Below are positions 29,488 to 39,438 of a stretch of 64,000 bases of DNA, piece after piece (positions within the stretch are counted from its first letter, which is position 1; the number at the start of each line of letters is the position of its first letter). The position numbers were made by a program, and so were the translations under genes. Below the pieces are notes generated by a model. The model saw only the letters and a list, made by a program, of their open reading frames with translations, did not search any database and had not been told where the DNA came from. This stretch comes from Agrobacterium rubi TR3 = NBRC 13261. Its GTDB lineage: Bacteria; Pseudomonadota; Alphaproteobacteria; Rhizobiales; Rhizobiaceae. The stretch is taken from the NCBI RefSeq assembly GCF_000739935.1, contig NZ_BBJU01000017.1, positions 62,001 to 126,000 of the forward strand, read 5' to 3'.

Positions 29488-30807
29488 TTTGCCGATACAA
29501 AACTCGGAGAATATTACGCCGAGCAAATCTTCTACATCCACACGCCCGGTGATACGTCCCAGCGCCGTTGCGGCAAGCCGCAAATATTCCGATCGGATCG
29601 CGAGATCCATACCGTCAGATGTGAGCGCATCACTAACATAGTTGAGCGTCTCTTCAAGCCGTTTCTTATGTCTGGCACGAACGGGTGCCAATGTCAGTGA
29701 CGATCCGACCCTTTTTTCGATCTCGATCTTGATCGCAGACCGAAGCTGGTCCAGCCCCGCACCTGTCTTAGCAGAAAGAGCGATATCATAGGTACCGCGC
29801 ACCACTTCGTGGGAATCGGACTTTGTCGCAACTCGCAAAGTCCGACCCGTCTCGTGTTCGTTCAATTGTTGCGGTTCCGAATCGAAGTCAGACAAGAGCA
29901 AGATAAGATCGGCAGTCTGGGCTGTTCGCCGCGCACGCCGCATGCCCTCCTGCTCGACGACATCGTTGGTTTCCCGAAGACCTGCCGTATCGAAAAGCGT
30001 CACCATGTAACCACCGATGTTGAGATCAATGCTGAGAACGTCACGTGTCGTGCCGGCTATGTCGGTCACAATCGCAACGTCACGCCCGCTTAAAGCATTT
30101 AGGAGTGTCGACTTTCCGACATTTGGGGCGCCCAGAAGTGCGACTTTAAAACCATCACGAATGATTTCGTTGCCTGACCCCGCGGTTAGGTGCTGATCCA
30201 GTTCCGCACGAAGTGTCGCGACATCCCTCCACACCTGGTCTGCAACGGAATCAGGAACATCTTCCTCGTCGGAAAAGTCGAGCTCAGCCTCAATCAAGGC
30301 GCGGCAGCGGGTCAGGCGGTGCGCCCATCCATCGTAAAGCTCCGAAAGCCTGCCGCTTGTCTGCTCGACGGCCAGGCGGCGCTGCATTTCGGTTTCGGCC
30401 TTGAGAAGATCGGCGAGCCCTTCGACCTCAAGCAGATCCATCTTACCATTGTCATAGGCGCGCTTGGAAAACTCACCGGCATCAGCGGGACGAACCGCGG
30501 GGATGGCGTTCAGCTCCGTGAACACCGCATCCACCACGGCGCGGCTGCCATGGACGTGGATTTCCACGCAGTCTTCTCCCGTAAACGAATACGGAGTTGG
30601 GAAAAAGAGAACGAGCCCCTGGTCGACCACCTCATCGTTGCGGTTCCGAATCGTTTTTAACGCCGCCATACGAGGCGCTGGCAGGGCACTTCGCGTCAGT
30701 GTCTCAAGCGCCTGACGTGCCAAAGGACCGCTGATGCGCAAGATCGCCACGCCAGCTGGCAGTGAGCCGCTGGAGAGGGCGTAAATCGTATCTGTAGACG
30801 GCGACAT
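29485..30807 (-). CDS. mnmE: tRNA modification GTPase MnmE (TrmE)
   Basis: A 440-residue protein with an N-terminal formyl-THF-binding domain (TIYALSSGSLPAGVAILRIS), a central helical domain and an inserted G domain: GAPNVGKSTLLNALSG, then DIAGTTRDV and DTAGLRE. It ends in FCIGK, which contains the catalytic cysteine of the C-(I/L)-G-K motif. It works with MnmG on tRNA wobble uridines. Upstream is a 144-base gap to rho that holds the rho terminator. The stop codon lies in a parS-like site. Confidence 0.97.
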   Translation of the reverse strand: MSPSTDTIYALSSGSLPAGVAILRISGPLARQALETLTRSALPAPRMAALKTIRNRNDEVVDQGLVLFFPTPYSFTGEDCVEIHVHGSRAVVDAVFTELNAIPAVRPADAGEFSKRAYDNGKMDLLEVEGLADLLKAETEMQRRLAVEQTSGRLSELYDGWAHRLTRCRALIEAELDFSDEEDVPDSVADQVWRDVATLRAELDQHLTAGSGNEIIRDGFKVALLGAPNVGKSTLLNALSGRDVAIVTDIAGTTRDVLSIDLNIGGYMVTLFDTAGLRETNDVVEQEGMRRARRTAQTADLILLLSDFDSEPQQLNEHETGRTLRVATKSDSHEVVRGTYDIALSAKTGAGLDQLRSAIKIEIEKRVGSSLTLAPVRARHKKRLEETLNYVSDALTSDGMDLAIRSEYLRLAATALGRITGRVDVEDLLGVIFSEFCIGK

Positions 30808-30895
30808 CGGGCTTCGGCTCCATCAAGTGTTGGCGAGCGTTGGGATCACCGCTGGTCGCTAGCACGAACACCAACGGTGTGCTCTCAAAAGAATT

Positions 30896-30923
30896 GGCCG
30901 CGTCCGTTTTTGCGGACGCGGCC
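30896..30923 (-). terminator. Rho-independent terminator downstream of rho
   Basis: GGCCGCGTCCG and CGGACGCGGCC form an 11-bp perfect GC-rich stem with a short A/T loop, 28 bases after the rho stop. On the minus strand it is followed by AATTCTTTT. It separates rho from mnmE. Confidence 0.85.
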
Positions 30924-30951
30924 TTATGACATAATGAGAGAATGCGGATGA

Positions 30952-32217
30952 TTACGTGTTCATCGAATCGAAGAAATCGCCGTTGTTCTTTGTCTGCTTC
31001 AGCTTGTCGATCAGGAACTCAATAGCGTCCGTCGTGCCCATCGGTGCGAGGATGCGGCGCAGAACGAAGATTTTCTGGAGATCCTGACGCGGAACGAGAA
31101 GGTCTTCCTTACGCGTACCGGATTTCAGAATATCCATCGACGGGAAGATGCGCTTGTCGGCGACCTTGCGATCCAGCACAATTTCCGAGTTGCCGGTGCC
31201 CTTGAATTCTTCGAAGATGACTTCGTCCATACGGCTGCCGGTATCGATCAGGGCAGTAGCAATGATCGTCAGCGATCCACCTTCTTCGATATTACGGGCA
31301 GCCCCGAAGAAGCGCTTGGGGCGCTGCAAGGCGTTGGCGTCCACACCACCGGTCAGAACCTTGCCGGAAGAGGGAACGACGGTGTTGTAGGCGCGGCCAA
31401 GGCGTGTGATCGAATCAAGCAGGATGACGACATCACGACCGTGTTCGACAAGGCGCTTGGCTTTCTCGATCACCATTTCGGCGACCTGAACGTGGCGCAC
31501 GGCGGGTTCATCGAAGGTGGACGATACGACTTCACCCTTCACCGAACGCTGCATATCGGTCACTTCTTCCGGCCGCTCGTCGATCAGAAGAACGATCAGG
31601 TAGCATTCCGGATGATTGGCAGTGATCGAATGGGCGATGTTCTGGAGAAGAACCGTCTTACCGGTGCGCGGTGGCGCGACGATCAAACCGCGCTGGCCCT
31701 TGCCGAGCGGGGCAACCAGATCCATCACGCGGGCGGACAAATCCTTGGATGTCGGTATCTCGAGTTCCAGCTTGAAACGCTCGTTTGGGTAGAGCGGTGT
31801 CAAATTGTCGAAATGCACCTTGTGGCGAATTTTTTCCGGGTCATCGAAGTTGATCGTGTTGACCTTGAGCAGCGCGAAATAACGCTCGCCTTCCTTGGGT
31901 CCACGGATCGGTCCTTCGACGGTATCGCCTGTTTTCAACGAGAACCGGCGGATCTGCGACGGCGAGATGTAAATGTCGTCGGGACCCGGCAGGTAATTGG
32001 CGTTGGCAGAGCGCAGGAAACCGAAGCCATCCTGAAGAACTTCAACGACACCTTCGCCAATGATCTCGACGTCCTGGCTCGCAAGAACCTTGAGGATTGC
32101 AAACATGAGCTCCTGCTTGCGCATCGTGCTCGCATTTTCGACTTCCAGGGATTCGGCAAAAGTCAGCAAATCGGTAGGAGATTTGCTCTTGAGTTCCTGA
32201 AGCTTCATTTCAGCCAT
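30952..32217 (-). CDS. rho: Transcription termination factor Rho
   Basis: A 421-residue hexameric RNA helicase. Its N-terminal cold-shock-like RNA-binding domain contains [19 protein letters not shown]. Walker A is [12 protein letters not shown] and Walker [16 protein letters not shown]. Rho terminates untranslated transcripts. The length is normal and no insertion is present. A 185-base leader separates it from hemJ upstream; autoregulation there is known for Rho in other bacteria but cannot be read from this sequence. Confidence 0.98.
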   Translation of the reverse strand: MAEMKLQELKSKSPTDLLTFAESLEVENASTMRKQELMFAILKVLASQDVEIIGEGVVEVLQDGFGFLRSANANYLPGPDDIYISPSQIRRFSLKTGDTVEGPIRGPKEGERYFALLKVNTINFDDPEKIRHKVHFDNLTPLYPNERFKLELEIPTSKDLSARVMDLVAPLGKGQRGLIVAPPRTGKTVLLQNIAHSITANHPECYLIVLLIDERPEEVTDMQRSVKGEVVSSTFDEPAVRHVQVAEMVIEKAKRLVEHGRDVVILLDSITRLGRAYNTVVPSSGKVLTGGVDANALQRPKRFFGAARNIEEGGSLTIIATALIDTGSRMDEVIFEEFKGTGNSEIVLDRKVADKRIFPSMDILKSGTRKEDLLVPRQDLQKIFVLRRILAPMGTTDAIEFLIDKLKQTKNNGDFFDSMNT

Positions 32218-32402
32218 GAAGAGAAAGACCGTCTTTAAAATATGTGTGGGGAGGGGCTTGTTCGCGAATCAGGTACTGTGGGTGGCCCGCAGACGTCTGA
32301 ATAATTCACATGCCATTGAGATGAGTGACCGGAAAATAGCGGTTCAGCCCGCAAGCCGCAAGAGGAAAGCACCAATTCCGAGAAATTTATCGTGAACAGC
32401 CG

Positions 32403-32948
32403 TTATCCAAACGGTTTCACAACCACCAGTATGACTATGGCGATCATCAGAAGCGTCGGAACCTCGTTCATCAACCGCCAGTGACGGGCGGTGCGGATGT
32501 TCTCATCGCGCGCAAACCGCTTGGCACTGCGGCTGAAATAGACATGGGTCACGGTCATCAACACCACCAGCGCGATCTTCGCATGCAGCCAGCCGCCGGA
32601 AAACCCATAGACCGACCAAGCGAGATAAAGCCCAAGCACCCAGGAGATCATCATGGCGGGGTTCATGATGATCCTGATCAGACGCTGTTCCATGATCTTG
32701 AAGGTCTCGGATTTGTCGGAGCCGGGTTCAGCGTCGGTGTGATAAATGAAAAGCCGCGGCAGATAGAACAATCCGGCCATCCACGAGATAACAGCGATGA
32801 TGTGGAGTGCCTTGATCCAGAGATAGGCATCGGCAGGATCGACATGCAGCACCACCGCAATCAGGCCAACGAACACGGCAAGAGCTGCCGCTGCCCGCAA
32901 CCGCGTCTTGCGGCCTGCTTTAGCCGAGGTCGGTTTTTCCTGCGTCAT
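32403..32948 (-). CDS. hemJ: Protoporphyrinogen oxidase HemJ
   Basis: A 181-residue membrane protein of the UPF0093/HemJ family with about five hydrophobic segments. The conserved His lies in [20 protein letters not shown], and other motifs are [11 protein letters not shown] and [12 protein letters not shown]. It oxidises protoporphyrinogen IX in bacteria that lack HemY or HemG. I place the start at [10 protein letters not shown] (32948), overlapping the hemE stop by four bases; the longer frame is antisense-like sequence inside hemE. The pairing with hemE supports a heme role. Confidence 0.93.
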   Translation of the reverse strand: MTQEKPTSAKAGRKTRLRAAAALAVFVGLIAVVLHVDPADAYLWIKALHIIAVISWMAGLFYLPRLFIYHTDAEPGSDKSETFKIMEQRLIRIIMNPAMMISWVLGLYLAWSVYGFSGGWLHAKIALVVLMTVTHVYFSRSAKRFARDENIRTARHWRLMNEVPTLLMIAIVILVVVKPFG

Positions 32949-33979
32949 GACCTGTCCCCGTAAGAGCGCACCCGCGCCACAAGCCTGGCGACATTCTCTG
33001 GGTCGGCCTGGGGTGTGATGCCGTGGCCAAGATTGAAAATCAGGGGGCCATTCCCGAGACAATCGAGGATCGCGTCTATGCCGTCTTCAAGCGCCTTGCC
33101 ACCAGCCACCATGCGCATGGGATCGAGATTTCCCTGAACGGGACCGTCTTTTTGAAGATCACGGGCAAAGGACAGCGGCACACTCCAGTCGAGACCGATC
33201 GCATCGGCCTTGGTCTTCTGGCGGTAATCCTTCAGCAGAATGCCCGCACCCTTAGCAAAGGCGATGATCTTGGCATCAGGGCGACGGGCCCGAACGGATT
33301 CGATGATGCGAGCTACGGGCTTGACGGCATACTCCTCGAATTCTTTCTCTCCGAGCACGCCCGCCCAGGAATCGAAAATCTGGACAGCATCGGCACCTGC
33401 ATCCAGCTGTGCCACCAGATAATCGGCCGAGGCCTCGGCGAGAAAGGCCAGCAGCGCTTCCATTGCCTGTGGATGCTGATAGCCGAACAGGCGGGCAGGG
33501 GCCTGGTCCGGTGTTCCATGGCCGGCAATCATGTAGGTCGCGACGGTCCAGGGCGCTCCACAGAAACCAAGCAGCGTGGTTTTCTCTGGCAGTTCACGGC
33601 GCAGGCGTCTGACCGCTTCAAACACCGGAGCAAGATGGGGCAAAACATTGTCTGCCGTCAGCGCTGAAATCTCATCCGCACTGATCGGGTCCATCGCTGG
33701 TCCCTTGCCTTCCGTGAAGGTGACATTGCGATGAAGCGCGTCAGGAATGACCAGAATATCGGAAAACAGAATCGCAGCATCGAGATCGAAACGACGGATC
33801 GGCTGAAGCGTGACCTCCGTTGCCAGTTCAGGATTGTAGCAAAGATCAAGGAAACTTCCTGCGACTTTGCGCGTTTCTCGATACTCGGGAAGGTATCTCC
33901 CTGCCTGTCTCATAAGCCAGATGGGAGGAGGGCTGAGTGCCTCTCCATTCAAAACCTTCAAAACGCTACGTTCAGACAT
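32945..33979 (-). CDS. hemE: Uroporphyrinogen decarboxylase
   Basis: A 344-residue HemE with the signature [18 protein letters not shown] near residue 18 and [13 protein letters not shown] near residue 140. It decarboxylates uroporphyrinogen III to coproporphyrinogen III. It is the gene left of oriC and is transcribed away from the origin, as in Caulobacter and many other alphaproteobacteria. Its promoter therefore lies inside or at the edge of the origin region. It overlaps hemJ by four bases. Confidence 0.97.
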   Translation of the reverse strand: MSERSVLKVLNGEALSPPPIWLMRQAGRYLPEYRETRKVAGSFLDLCYNPELATEVTLQPIRRFDLDAAILFSDILVIPDALHRNVTFTEGKGPAMDPISADEISALTADNVLPHLAPVFEAVRRLRRELPEKTTLLGFCGAPWTVATYMIAGHGTPDQAPARLFGYQHPQAMEALLAFLAEASADYLVAQLDAGADAVQIFDSWAGVLGEKEFEEYAVKPVARIIESVRARRPDAKIIAFAKGAGILLKDYRQKTKADAIGLDWSVPLSFARDLQKDGPVQGNLDPMRMVAGGKALEDGIDAILDCLGNGPLIFNLGHGITPQADPENVARLVARVRSYGDRS

Positions 33980-34205
33980 CGGCGCATCTTTTCTAAAAAA
34001 ATAATAAAAGAGATTCTTAGAGATTTTCTATTTCTTAGAGTCTGTGAGTAGCAAGGATTAAATCTTATCCGGCCGATATGCCGCATCGGTGCCAAGAAGA
34101 CGATTGCGATAAAAACGTTTATGCCAGAGCAATGAAACATCGGGGATAATGCGAAACAAGGTATTATTTTCAGTGCCTTATGAGAAAGAGGCATAGCCAG
34201 CTTCC

Positions 34206-34214
34206 TGTGGATAA
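34206..34214 (-). promoter_or_regulatory. DnaA box 1 in oriC
   Basis: TTATCCACA on the minus strand, a perfect match to the strong DnaA-box consensus. Confidence 0.85.
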
Positions 34215-34293
34215 AGGCGGGGTGGTTTTGAAGAACGTTTCATTGTCCTCACAATTCACAAGATGCCTTTTGCTTGCTACACAAAAACCCGAT

Positions 34294-34302
34294 TGTGGAT
34301 AA
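34294..34302 (-). promoter_or_regulatory. DnaA box 2 in oriC
   Basis: TTATCCACA on the minus strand, perfect consensus, 88 bases from box 1 and in the same orientation. Confidence 0.85.
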
Positions 34303-34361
34303 AACGGCAGTTTTACACCGTGCGGGAGCAGGACCGGGCAAAGGCGACAGCTTGTCCAGTG

Positions 34362-34370
34362 TTATCAACA
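34362..34370 (+). promoter_or_regulatory. DnaA box 3 in oriC (one mismatch)
   Basis: TTATCAACA on the plus strand, one base from consensus, in the opposite orientation to boxes 1 and 2 and just before the start of the PPDK regulator gene. Confidence 0.65.
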
Positions 34371-34386
34371 GGGAGCCGAGAACAGC

Positions 34387-35208
34387 GTGGAGAACACAAA
34401 AAGCTTCTTCCATCTTCACCTGATTTCTGACTCAACCGGTGAGACTCTGATGTCGGCGGGCCGGGCGGTGTCGGCGCAGTTTCACGCGGCCATGCCGTTG
34501 GAACATGTATATCCGATGGTGAGAAATCAAAAACAGCTGCAACAGGTGATCGATAGCATCGATAAGGAACCCGGCATCGTGCTTTATACGATCGTCGATG
34601 AGCAACTGGCGCAGTTCCTCGATCTTCAATGCCATGCCATCGGCGTTCCCTGCGTCAATGTCCTGGAACCTGTCATTGGAATCTTCCAAACCTATCTCGG
34701 CGCCACATCAAGACGACGGGTTGGTGCCCAGCACGCCTTGAACGCCGATTATTTTGCGCGCATCGAAGCGTTGAACTTCGCGATGGATCACGATGATGGG
34801 CAGATGCCGGAAAGTTACGATGAGGCGGATGTCGTCATCATCGGTATCAGCCGCACGTCCAAGACACCCACCAGCATCTATCTGGCCAATCGCGGCGTCA
34901 AAACCGCCAATATTCCCGTCGTGCCGGACGTGCCTTTGCCAGACAGTCTTTATAAGGCCAAGAAGCCGCTGATCGTCGGGCTCGTAGCGACATCCGACAG
35001 AATATCGCAGGTTCGGGAACATCGAGAGCTGGGTGCGACCGGCGGCTTTGACCGTCGCCAATACATCGACCGTGCCACGATTATGGAAGAGTTGAAATAC
35101 GCCCGTGCGCTGTGCGCGCGCAATGACTGGCCATTGATCGATGTTACACGCCGGTCGATCGAAGAGACAGCTGCCGCCATTCTTGCTCTTCGGCAAAGGA
35201 CGCGTTAA
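34387..35208 (+). CDS. Pyruvate, phosphate dikinase regulatory protein (DUF299)
   Basis: A 273-residue kinase/pyrophosphorylase with [18 protein letters not shown] at the start and the P-loop-like [18 protein letters not shown] near residue 155. The family phosphorylates and dephosphorylates pyruvate phosphate dikinase or PEP synthetase. The start is GTG at 34387 with GGGAG upstream. It is the first gene right of oriC, equivalent to the RP001-type gene next to oriC in Caulobacter and Rickettsia. It is transcribed away from the origin. Confidence 0.93.
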   Translation: MENTKSFFHLHLISDSTGETLMSAGRAVSAQFHAAMPLEHVYPMVRNQKQLQQVIDSIDKEPGIVLYTIVDEQLAQFLDLQCHAIGVPCVNVLEPVIGIFQTYLGATSRRRVGAQHALNADYFARIEALNFAMDHDDGQMPESYDEADVVIIGISRTSKTPTSIYLANRGVKTANIPVVPDVPLPDSLYKAKKPLIVGLVATSDRISQVREHRELGATGGFDRRQYIDRATIMEELKYARALCARNDWPLIDVTRRSIEETAAAILALRQRTR

Positions 35209-35240
35209 TCCGTCGCTTCCTTCTTCGGAGACCATGGTTG

Positions 35241-35840
35241 ATGAAACCAGACCTTATCCTTGCATCCACAAGTGCGTCGCGACAAATGCTAATGCGCAAT
35301 GCCGGCCTCACCTTTACCGCGCAACCAGCCGATATCGACGAGCGCGCCATCGATGCGCAGCTGGTGAAAAATGGCGCGACACCTGACCGGGTTGCCGTGG
35401 AACTCGCCAGGGCAAAAGCGCTTTCCGTCAGTGCCGAAAAACCTGGCGCCGTGGTTCTCGGCTGTGATCAGACCATGTCGCTCGGAACCCGGATTTATCA
35501 TAAACCGAAAGATATGGCTGAGGCCCATGCCAACCTGATGTCTTTATCGGGTCAGACGCACCACCTAAATTGCGGTGCGGCGCTTGCCTTTGGAGGTAAG
35601 ATTATATGGGACGTCGTGACCTTCGCCGACCTGACAGTGCGCGACTTGACCGATGATTTCATAGAGCGACATCTAGAGCGGGTCGGTCCAAAAGTATTGT
35701 CCAGTGTCGGTGCCTACCATTTGGAAGGCGAGGGCATTCAGCTTTTCAGCGCCATAGAGGGTGACTACTTCACGATCCTTGGCCTGCCGCTTTTACCTCT
35801 CTTAACAAAACTTCGAGACTTGGACCTGATCGATGGTTGA
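35241..35840 (+). CDS. maf: Maf-family nucleoside triphosphate pyrophosphatase
   Basis: A 199-residue Maf protein with [19 protein letters not shown] at the N-terminus and the catalytic-type Asp in [11 protein letters not shown]. Maf enzymes hydrolyse non-canonical or pyrimidine nucleoside triphosphates. I use ATG at 35241, since the in-frame TTG one codon upstream adds nothing and GGAG lies about 11 bases before it. The stop codon TGA forms the first three bases of a parS-like site, and the 3' end overlaps aroE by eight bases. Confidence 0.92.
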   Translation: MKPDLILASTSASRQMLMRNAGLTFTAQPADIDERAIDAQLVKNGATPDRVAVELARAKALSVSAEKPGAVVLGCDQTMSLGTRIYHKPKDMAEAHANLMSLSGQTHHLNCGAALAFGGKIIWDVVTFADLTVRDLTDDFIERHLERVGPKVLSSVGAYHLEGEGIQLFSAIEGDYFTILGLPLLPLLTKLRDLDLIDG

Positions 35841-36696
35841 TTCACGTGAAACATTAACCATCAAGGCCTTCGTCACCGGCTATCCAATCAAGCATTCGCG
35901 CTCTCCACTGATTCACGGCCACTGGTTGAAGACGTTTGATGTGACCGGCTCCTATGAGGCCATCGCCGTCGCGCCTGACAAATTCGAGGGTTTTATCACC
36001 ACATTGAAATCGGGTGAGATGGGTGGTTTTGTCGGTGGCAACGTGACGATCCCGCACAAGGAATCCGCCTACCGATTGGCCGACAAACCGGATGAGGTGG
36101 TTGAAGAGCTTGGTGCTGCCAACACATTGTGGCTTGAGGACGGACAGCTGTGCGCGACCAACACCGACGGTTATGGCTTTCTATCCAATCTCGATGCGCG
36201 CCATCCCGGTTGGGATAAGGCCGACAGGGCCGTCGTTCTGGGCGCCGGAGGTGCAAGCCGCTCTGTCGTTCAGGCACTGCGCAATCGCGGCATCGGTGAA
36301 ATCAATGTCGTCAACCGCACGATTGGCCGCGCCAAGGAATTGCGCAGCCGGTTTGGGGGATGCGTCTTTGCTCACCCGATGGAGGCACTGCCGGAGGTTT
36401 TGGGCGGCGCAGGCTTGTTCGTCAACACGACCTCGCTGGGTATGGATGGGCGCGATGCCCCGCATATCGATTTCTCCACGCTGCGTTCGGAGGCGGTCGT
36501 GACAGATGTGGTCTATGTGCCGCTCAAAACACCGATCCTTCAATCTGCCGAGGAGCAGGGTTTTGCCATTGTCGATGGCTTGGGCATGCTTCTACATCAG
36601 GCCACGCCCGGCTTTGAAAAGTGGTTTGGCAAAACACCTGAAGTAAACGAGCCGCTGCGGGCACTCATCATCGCTGATATGGATAAGCACGGATGA
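35833..36696 (+). CDS. aroE: Shikimate dehydrogenase
   Basis: A 287-residue AroE with the substrate-site lysine in [12 protein letters not shown] and the NADP-binding loop [16 protein letters not shown]. It reduces 3-dehydroshikimate in the aromatic amino acid pathway. The start ATG lies inside maf (eight-base overlap). Codons 3-8 (D-S-R-E-T-L) are written by a parS-like site, parallel to S-R-E-T-L in rsmG. It overlaps coaE by four bases. Confidence 0.96.
   Translation: MVDSRETLTIKAFVTGYPIKHSRSPLIHGHWLKTFDVTGSYEAIAVAPDKFEGFITTLKSGEMGGFVGGNVTIPHKESAYRLADKPDEVVEELGAANTLWLEDGQLCATNTDGYGFLSNLDARHPGWDKADRAVVLGAGGASRSVVQALRNRGIGEINVVNRTIGRAKELRSRFGGCVFAHPMEALPEVLGGAGLFVNTTSLGMDGRDAPHIDFSTLRSEAVVTDVVYVPLKTPILQSAEEQGFAIVDGLGMLLHQATPGFEKWFGKTPEVNEPLRALIIADMDKHG
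35838..35853 (+). other. parS-like site overlapping GANTC, at the maf stop and aroE start
   Basis: TGATTCACGTGAAACA, one mismatch to parS. It contains GATTC (35839-35843). It is identical to the 29472 site but on the opposite strand, on the other side of oriC. It encodes part of the AroE N-terminus. Confidence 0.75.
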
Positions 36697-37292
36697 TCAC
36701 TATTGGCTTGACCGGCTCCATCGGCATGGGAAAATCGACAACCGCCAAGCTGTTTGCGGACGAGGCGGTCGCCGTCTGCGATTCCGATGCGCTTGTGCAT
36801 GACCTCTACGGAAACGAAGCGGTACCTCTGATCGAGGGCGCATTTCCCGGCACCACCACAGACGGACGCGTGGATCGTGAAAAGCTGAGCGAACACCTGC
36901 GACAGAATCCGGCTCACTTTAAGATGCTTGAAGCAATCGTGCATCCCTTGGTACAGCAGAAACAAAGGCAGGTTCTTGAAATGCAGCGTTCTCGTGGTGC
37001 TGAATTTGCGCTTCTGGATATTCCCTTGTTGTTCGAAACCGGTGCGGAGACACGGGTCGACTCGGTTGTCGTCGTCAGTTGCGCACCCGATATCCAAAGG
37101 CAACGCGTCCTGTCACGGCCGGGGATGACGGAGGAAAAGTTTCAGATGATCCTTGCGCGACAGCTGCCGGACGCGGAAAAGAAAAGGCGCGCAAACTTCG
37201 TCATCGATACCGGCCAAGGCTTGGATGGTGCCAGATCGCAGGTACGGGCAGTGCTTGCCGGTTTGCGGGCAGAGAAACACGGGAAGAGATAG
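36693..37292 (+). CDS. coaE: Dephospho-CoA kinase
   Basis: A 199-residue P-loop kinase with [19 protein letters not shown] at the start and [13 protein letters not shown] near residue 110. It performs the last step of coenzyme A synthesis. It lies between aroE (four-base overlap) and dnaQ (two bases between) in the conserved origin-side order, which suggests one maf-aroE-coaE-dnaQ transcript. Confidence 0.96.
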   Translation: MITIGLTGSIGMGKSTTAKLFADEAVAVCDSDALVHDLYGNEAVPLIEGAFPGTTTDGRVDREKLSEHLRQNPAHFKMLEAIVHPLVQQKQRQVLEMQRSRGAEFALLDIPLLFETGAETRVDSVVVVSCAPDIQRQRVLSRPGMTEEKFQMILARQLPDAEKKRRANFVIDTGQGLDGARSQVRAVLAGLRAEKHGKR

Positions 37293-37294
37293 TC

Positions 37295-37996
37295 ATGCGC
37301 GAGATCATATTCGATACGGAAACGACGGGTCTGGAATCAAAGGCCGACCGCATCATCGAAATCGGCGGCATCGAACTGTTCAATCATTTTCCGACCGGCC
37401 GTACACTGCACCTCTACATCAATCCCGGCGACCGCAAGGTTCATCCCGATGCCTTAGCCGTCCATGGCATCACCGACGAGTTCCTGCAGGACAAACCGAA
37501 ATTCGAAGAGGTCGTTCAGGAAATCCGTGATTTTTTCGAAGGCGCGCGGTGGGTGGCCCACAATGCCACCTTTGATATGGGCTTTATCAATGCCGAGTTT
37601 GCCCGGATCGGCATTGAAGCCGTGTCGCCGGAGGTCGTGACCGATACATTGTCCATGGCGCGGCGCAAACATCCCATGGGTCCGAACTCCCTGGATGCGC
37701 TGTGCCGTCGCTATGGCATCGACAATTCGCATCGTACCAAGCACGGCGCATTGCTCGACTCCGAACTTCTGGCCGAAGTGTATATCGAGATGATCGGCGG
37801 ACGTCAGACGGCGCTGGGTTTCGGCAGTTCCGCCAAGACGCGTTCAACGAGCCTGGTGGAAGACGTTCCCATTGAAGTCCTGACGCGCGAAAAGCCCCTG
37901 CCATCGAGACTGAACCCAGATGTCGCTGCTGCGCATGGAAAATTGGTTCTATCGATGGGTGACAAGGCGATCTGGAACAAATACCAGCAGAATTAG
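37295..37996 (+). CDS. dnaQ: DNA polymerase III epsilon subunit (proofreading exonuclease)
   Basis: A 233-residue DEDDh exonuclease: ExoI REIIFDTETTGLE at the start, ExoII HNATFDMGFINAE near residue 90, and ExoIII RTKHGALLDSELLAEVY near residue 147. The C-terminal tail would bind the alpha subunit. ATG at 37295 is chosen because the motif begins two residues later; the longer frame upstream lies over coaE. It is the last gene before a strong bidirectional terminator. The gap after it also holds an imperfect inverted repeat at 37997-38022. Confidence 0.97.
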   Translation: MREIIFDTETTGLESKADRIIEIGGIELFNHFPTGRTLHLYINPGDRKVHPDALAVHGITDEFLQDKPKFEEVVQEIRDFFEGARWVAHNATFDMGFINAEFARIGIEAVSPEVVTDTLSMARRKHPMGPNSLDALCRRYGIDNSHRTKHGALLDSELLAEVYIEMIGGRQTALGFGSSAKTRSTSLVEDVPIEVLTREKPLPSRLNPDVAAAHGKLVLSMGDKAIWNKYQQN

Positions 37997-38054
37997 AGCG
38001 TTCCTTGTTAAATGGAAACGCTTAGGCGTTGTCCTTATGTCGGCAGAAATCGTC

Positions 38055-38093
38055 CAACAAAAAACCCGGGCTTGCGACCCGGGTTTTTTGTTG
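38055..38093. terminator. Bidirectional terminator between dnaQ and secB
   Basis: CAACAAAAAACCCGGG and CCCGGGTTTTTTGTTG form a perfect stem around a short loop, with A and T runs on either side. It serves both convergent genes. Confidence 0.93.
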
Positions 38094-38108
38094 TCGGAAG
38101 TTCAAAGA

Positions 38109-38591
38109 TCAGTTCGGAACGGCCTGGACCTTGGCGCGAGCCTGTTCTTCGGCAACGCGCTGCGCAAACATCTGCGAGAAATCGATCGGGTCGATCATCA
38201 GTGGCGGGAAGCCACCATTGCGGGTGACGTCGGCAATGATCTGGCGTGCGAAGGGGAAGAGAAGGCGCGGGCACTCGATGAAGAGCACCGGCAGCATGTG
38301 TTCCTGCGGAAAACCGGTGATGCGGAACACGCCGCCATAGACCAGCTCGGCCACGAACAAAACCTTGTCGCCATCCTTGGCTTCGGCGTTCAGCGTCAGC
38401 ACGACGTCGAAATCGGAACCCGAGATCGGATTGGCATTGACGTTGACATTGATGTTGATCGCCGGTGCACCGTCACGGGCCTGGAGCGAGCGGGGCGCGC
38501 CCGGATTTTCGAACGACAGGTCCTTGGTGTATTGGGTCAGAATGTTGAGGGATGGGTTTGCACCGTCCTGCACACCGTTTTCAGTGGTCAT
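38109..38591 (-). CDS. secB: Protein-export chaperone SecB
   Basis: A 160-residue SecB with the family segments [34 protein letters not shown] and [15 protein letters not shown]. It keeps preproteins unfolded for SecA. Length and motifs are complete. It is convergent with dnaQ over a terminator. It and fxsA (84 bases upstream) are the exceptions to the outward transcription of core genes right of oriC. Confidence 0.96.
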   Translation of the reverse strand: MTTENGVQDGANPSLNILTQYTKDLSFENPGAPRSLQARDGAPAININVNVNANPISGSDFDVVLTLNAEAKDGDKVLFVAELVYGGVFRITGFPQEHMLPVLFIECPRLLFPFARQIIADVTRNGGFPPLMIDPIDFSQMFAQRVAEEQARAKVQAVPN

Positions 38592-38675
38592 AATATGTCC
38601 TCGCGGATTGAATTCTTGGAAGCCCGTCTATCATCTAGACCAAGGCCTTACAACCCTTCGATATGAAGGGTGGCG

Positions 38676-39188
38676 TCAGGATTTCGGCAGGTCGCGGTCA
38701 CCCTTATTCGACGACCATGGAGACTGTCTTGGGCCATCCCGGTGGAAATCGTCTTCGTCCAGATCGACCACTTTCGACGACGGTTCGCCTTGAGGGCCGG
38801 CATGGAAACCCCGGCTCTTGAACGAACTGGCCACGACGATGCGCGGGCCGAAGGATGTCCAGATCAGCGATCGGAAGCTGGGGATCAGCAAGAGAAGGCC
38901 GATCGTATCGGTGATGAAGCCCGGCAGAAACAAGAGAATGCCCGCAATCACCCGCATGCCACCACTGACGATGGCTTTCGCCGGTTCGCCGCCGGTACGG
39001 CTTGCATTTTGAAGATCGCGCATCATGCCCAGTCCGCCCGATCTCAAAATGACGAGGCCGAGAAACGAGGTGAGCAGAATGAGCGCCAAGGTCAGCCAGA
39101 CGCCCAAGGCCTTGCCCACGACGATGAAGCCGGCAATTTCCAGGATCGGCATCAACAGGACGACGATGGGTAACAAAGAGAAACGCAT
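38676..39188 (-). CDS. fxsA: FxsA family membrane protein
   Basis: A 170-residue protein with hydrophobic segments at the start (LLPIVVLLMPILEIAGFIVVG), near residue 30 (LTLALILLTSFLGLVILRSGG) and near residue 85 (AGILLFLPGFITDTIGLLLLIP), and a polar C-terminal tail. This is the FxsA layout; FxsA affects phage exclusion in E. coli when overproduced, but its normal role is unclear. The start MRFSLLP (39188) is chosen over a long antisense-like extension. It is divergent from timA across a 250-base region. Confidence 0.85.
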   Translation of the reverse strand: MRFSLLPIVVLLMPILEIAGFIVVGKALGVWLTLALILLTSFLGLVILRSGGLGMMRDLQNASRTGGEPAKAIVSGGMRVIAGILLFLPGFITDTIGLLLLIPSFRSLIWTSFGPRIVVASSFKSRGFHAGPQGEPSSKVVDLDEDDFHRDGPRQSPWSSNKGDRDLPKS

Positions 39189-39438
39189 ATTCCGAGCCTT
39201 GCGTGTTGTCGAAACCCGTGCGCCTAGTGCAGGCGCTTGAGATGTCCCGACGGACTGAACCGACGCACCGGACGAAATGAAAAGCAGTTTCTGGCTCATC
39301 CGATGCTTGAACAGAAACCATATCGCCAATTTGCCCGTCTTGGGAGACCGGCGTTCGAATCTGCATATTTGAATGATGAACAGATGCAGACTATATGATG
39401 TGTAGAAAATTGAATTTAAATGGTGGTGTCGGTAAAAG

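Larger units (their letters stand above)
33980..34386. other. Chromosomal replication origin (oriC)
   Basis: This is a 407-base gene-free gap between hemE and the PPDK regulatory protein, the position of oriC in Caulobacter and Rhizobiales. It holds two perfect DnaA boxes (TGTGGATAA at 34206 and 34294), one near-perfect box (TTATCAACA at 34362) and an AT-rich tract at about 33990-34042 suited to unwinding. The tract contains direct repeats TTCTTAGAG at 34014 and 34032 and two GANTC sites (GATTC 34012, GAGTC 34038). I saw no full CtrA site (TTAA-N7-TTAA). Genes on both sides run outward. Confidence 0.9.

Noticed and set aside
33980-34386. CtrA binding site in oriC
   Set aside because: No TTAA-N7-TTAA match seen; GATTAAATCTTATCC has only one half-site.
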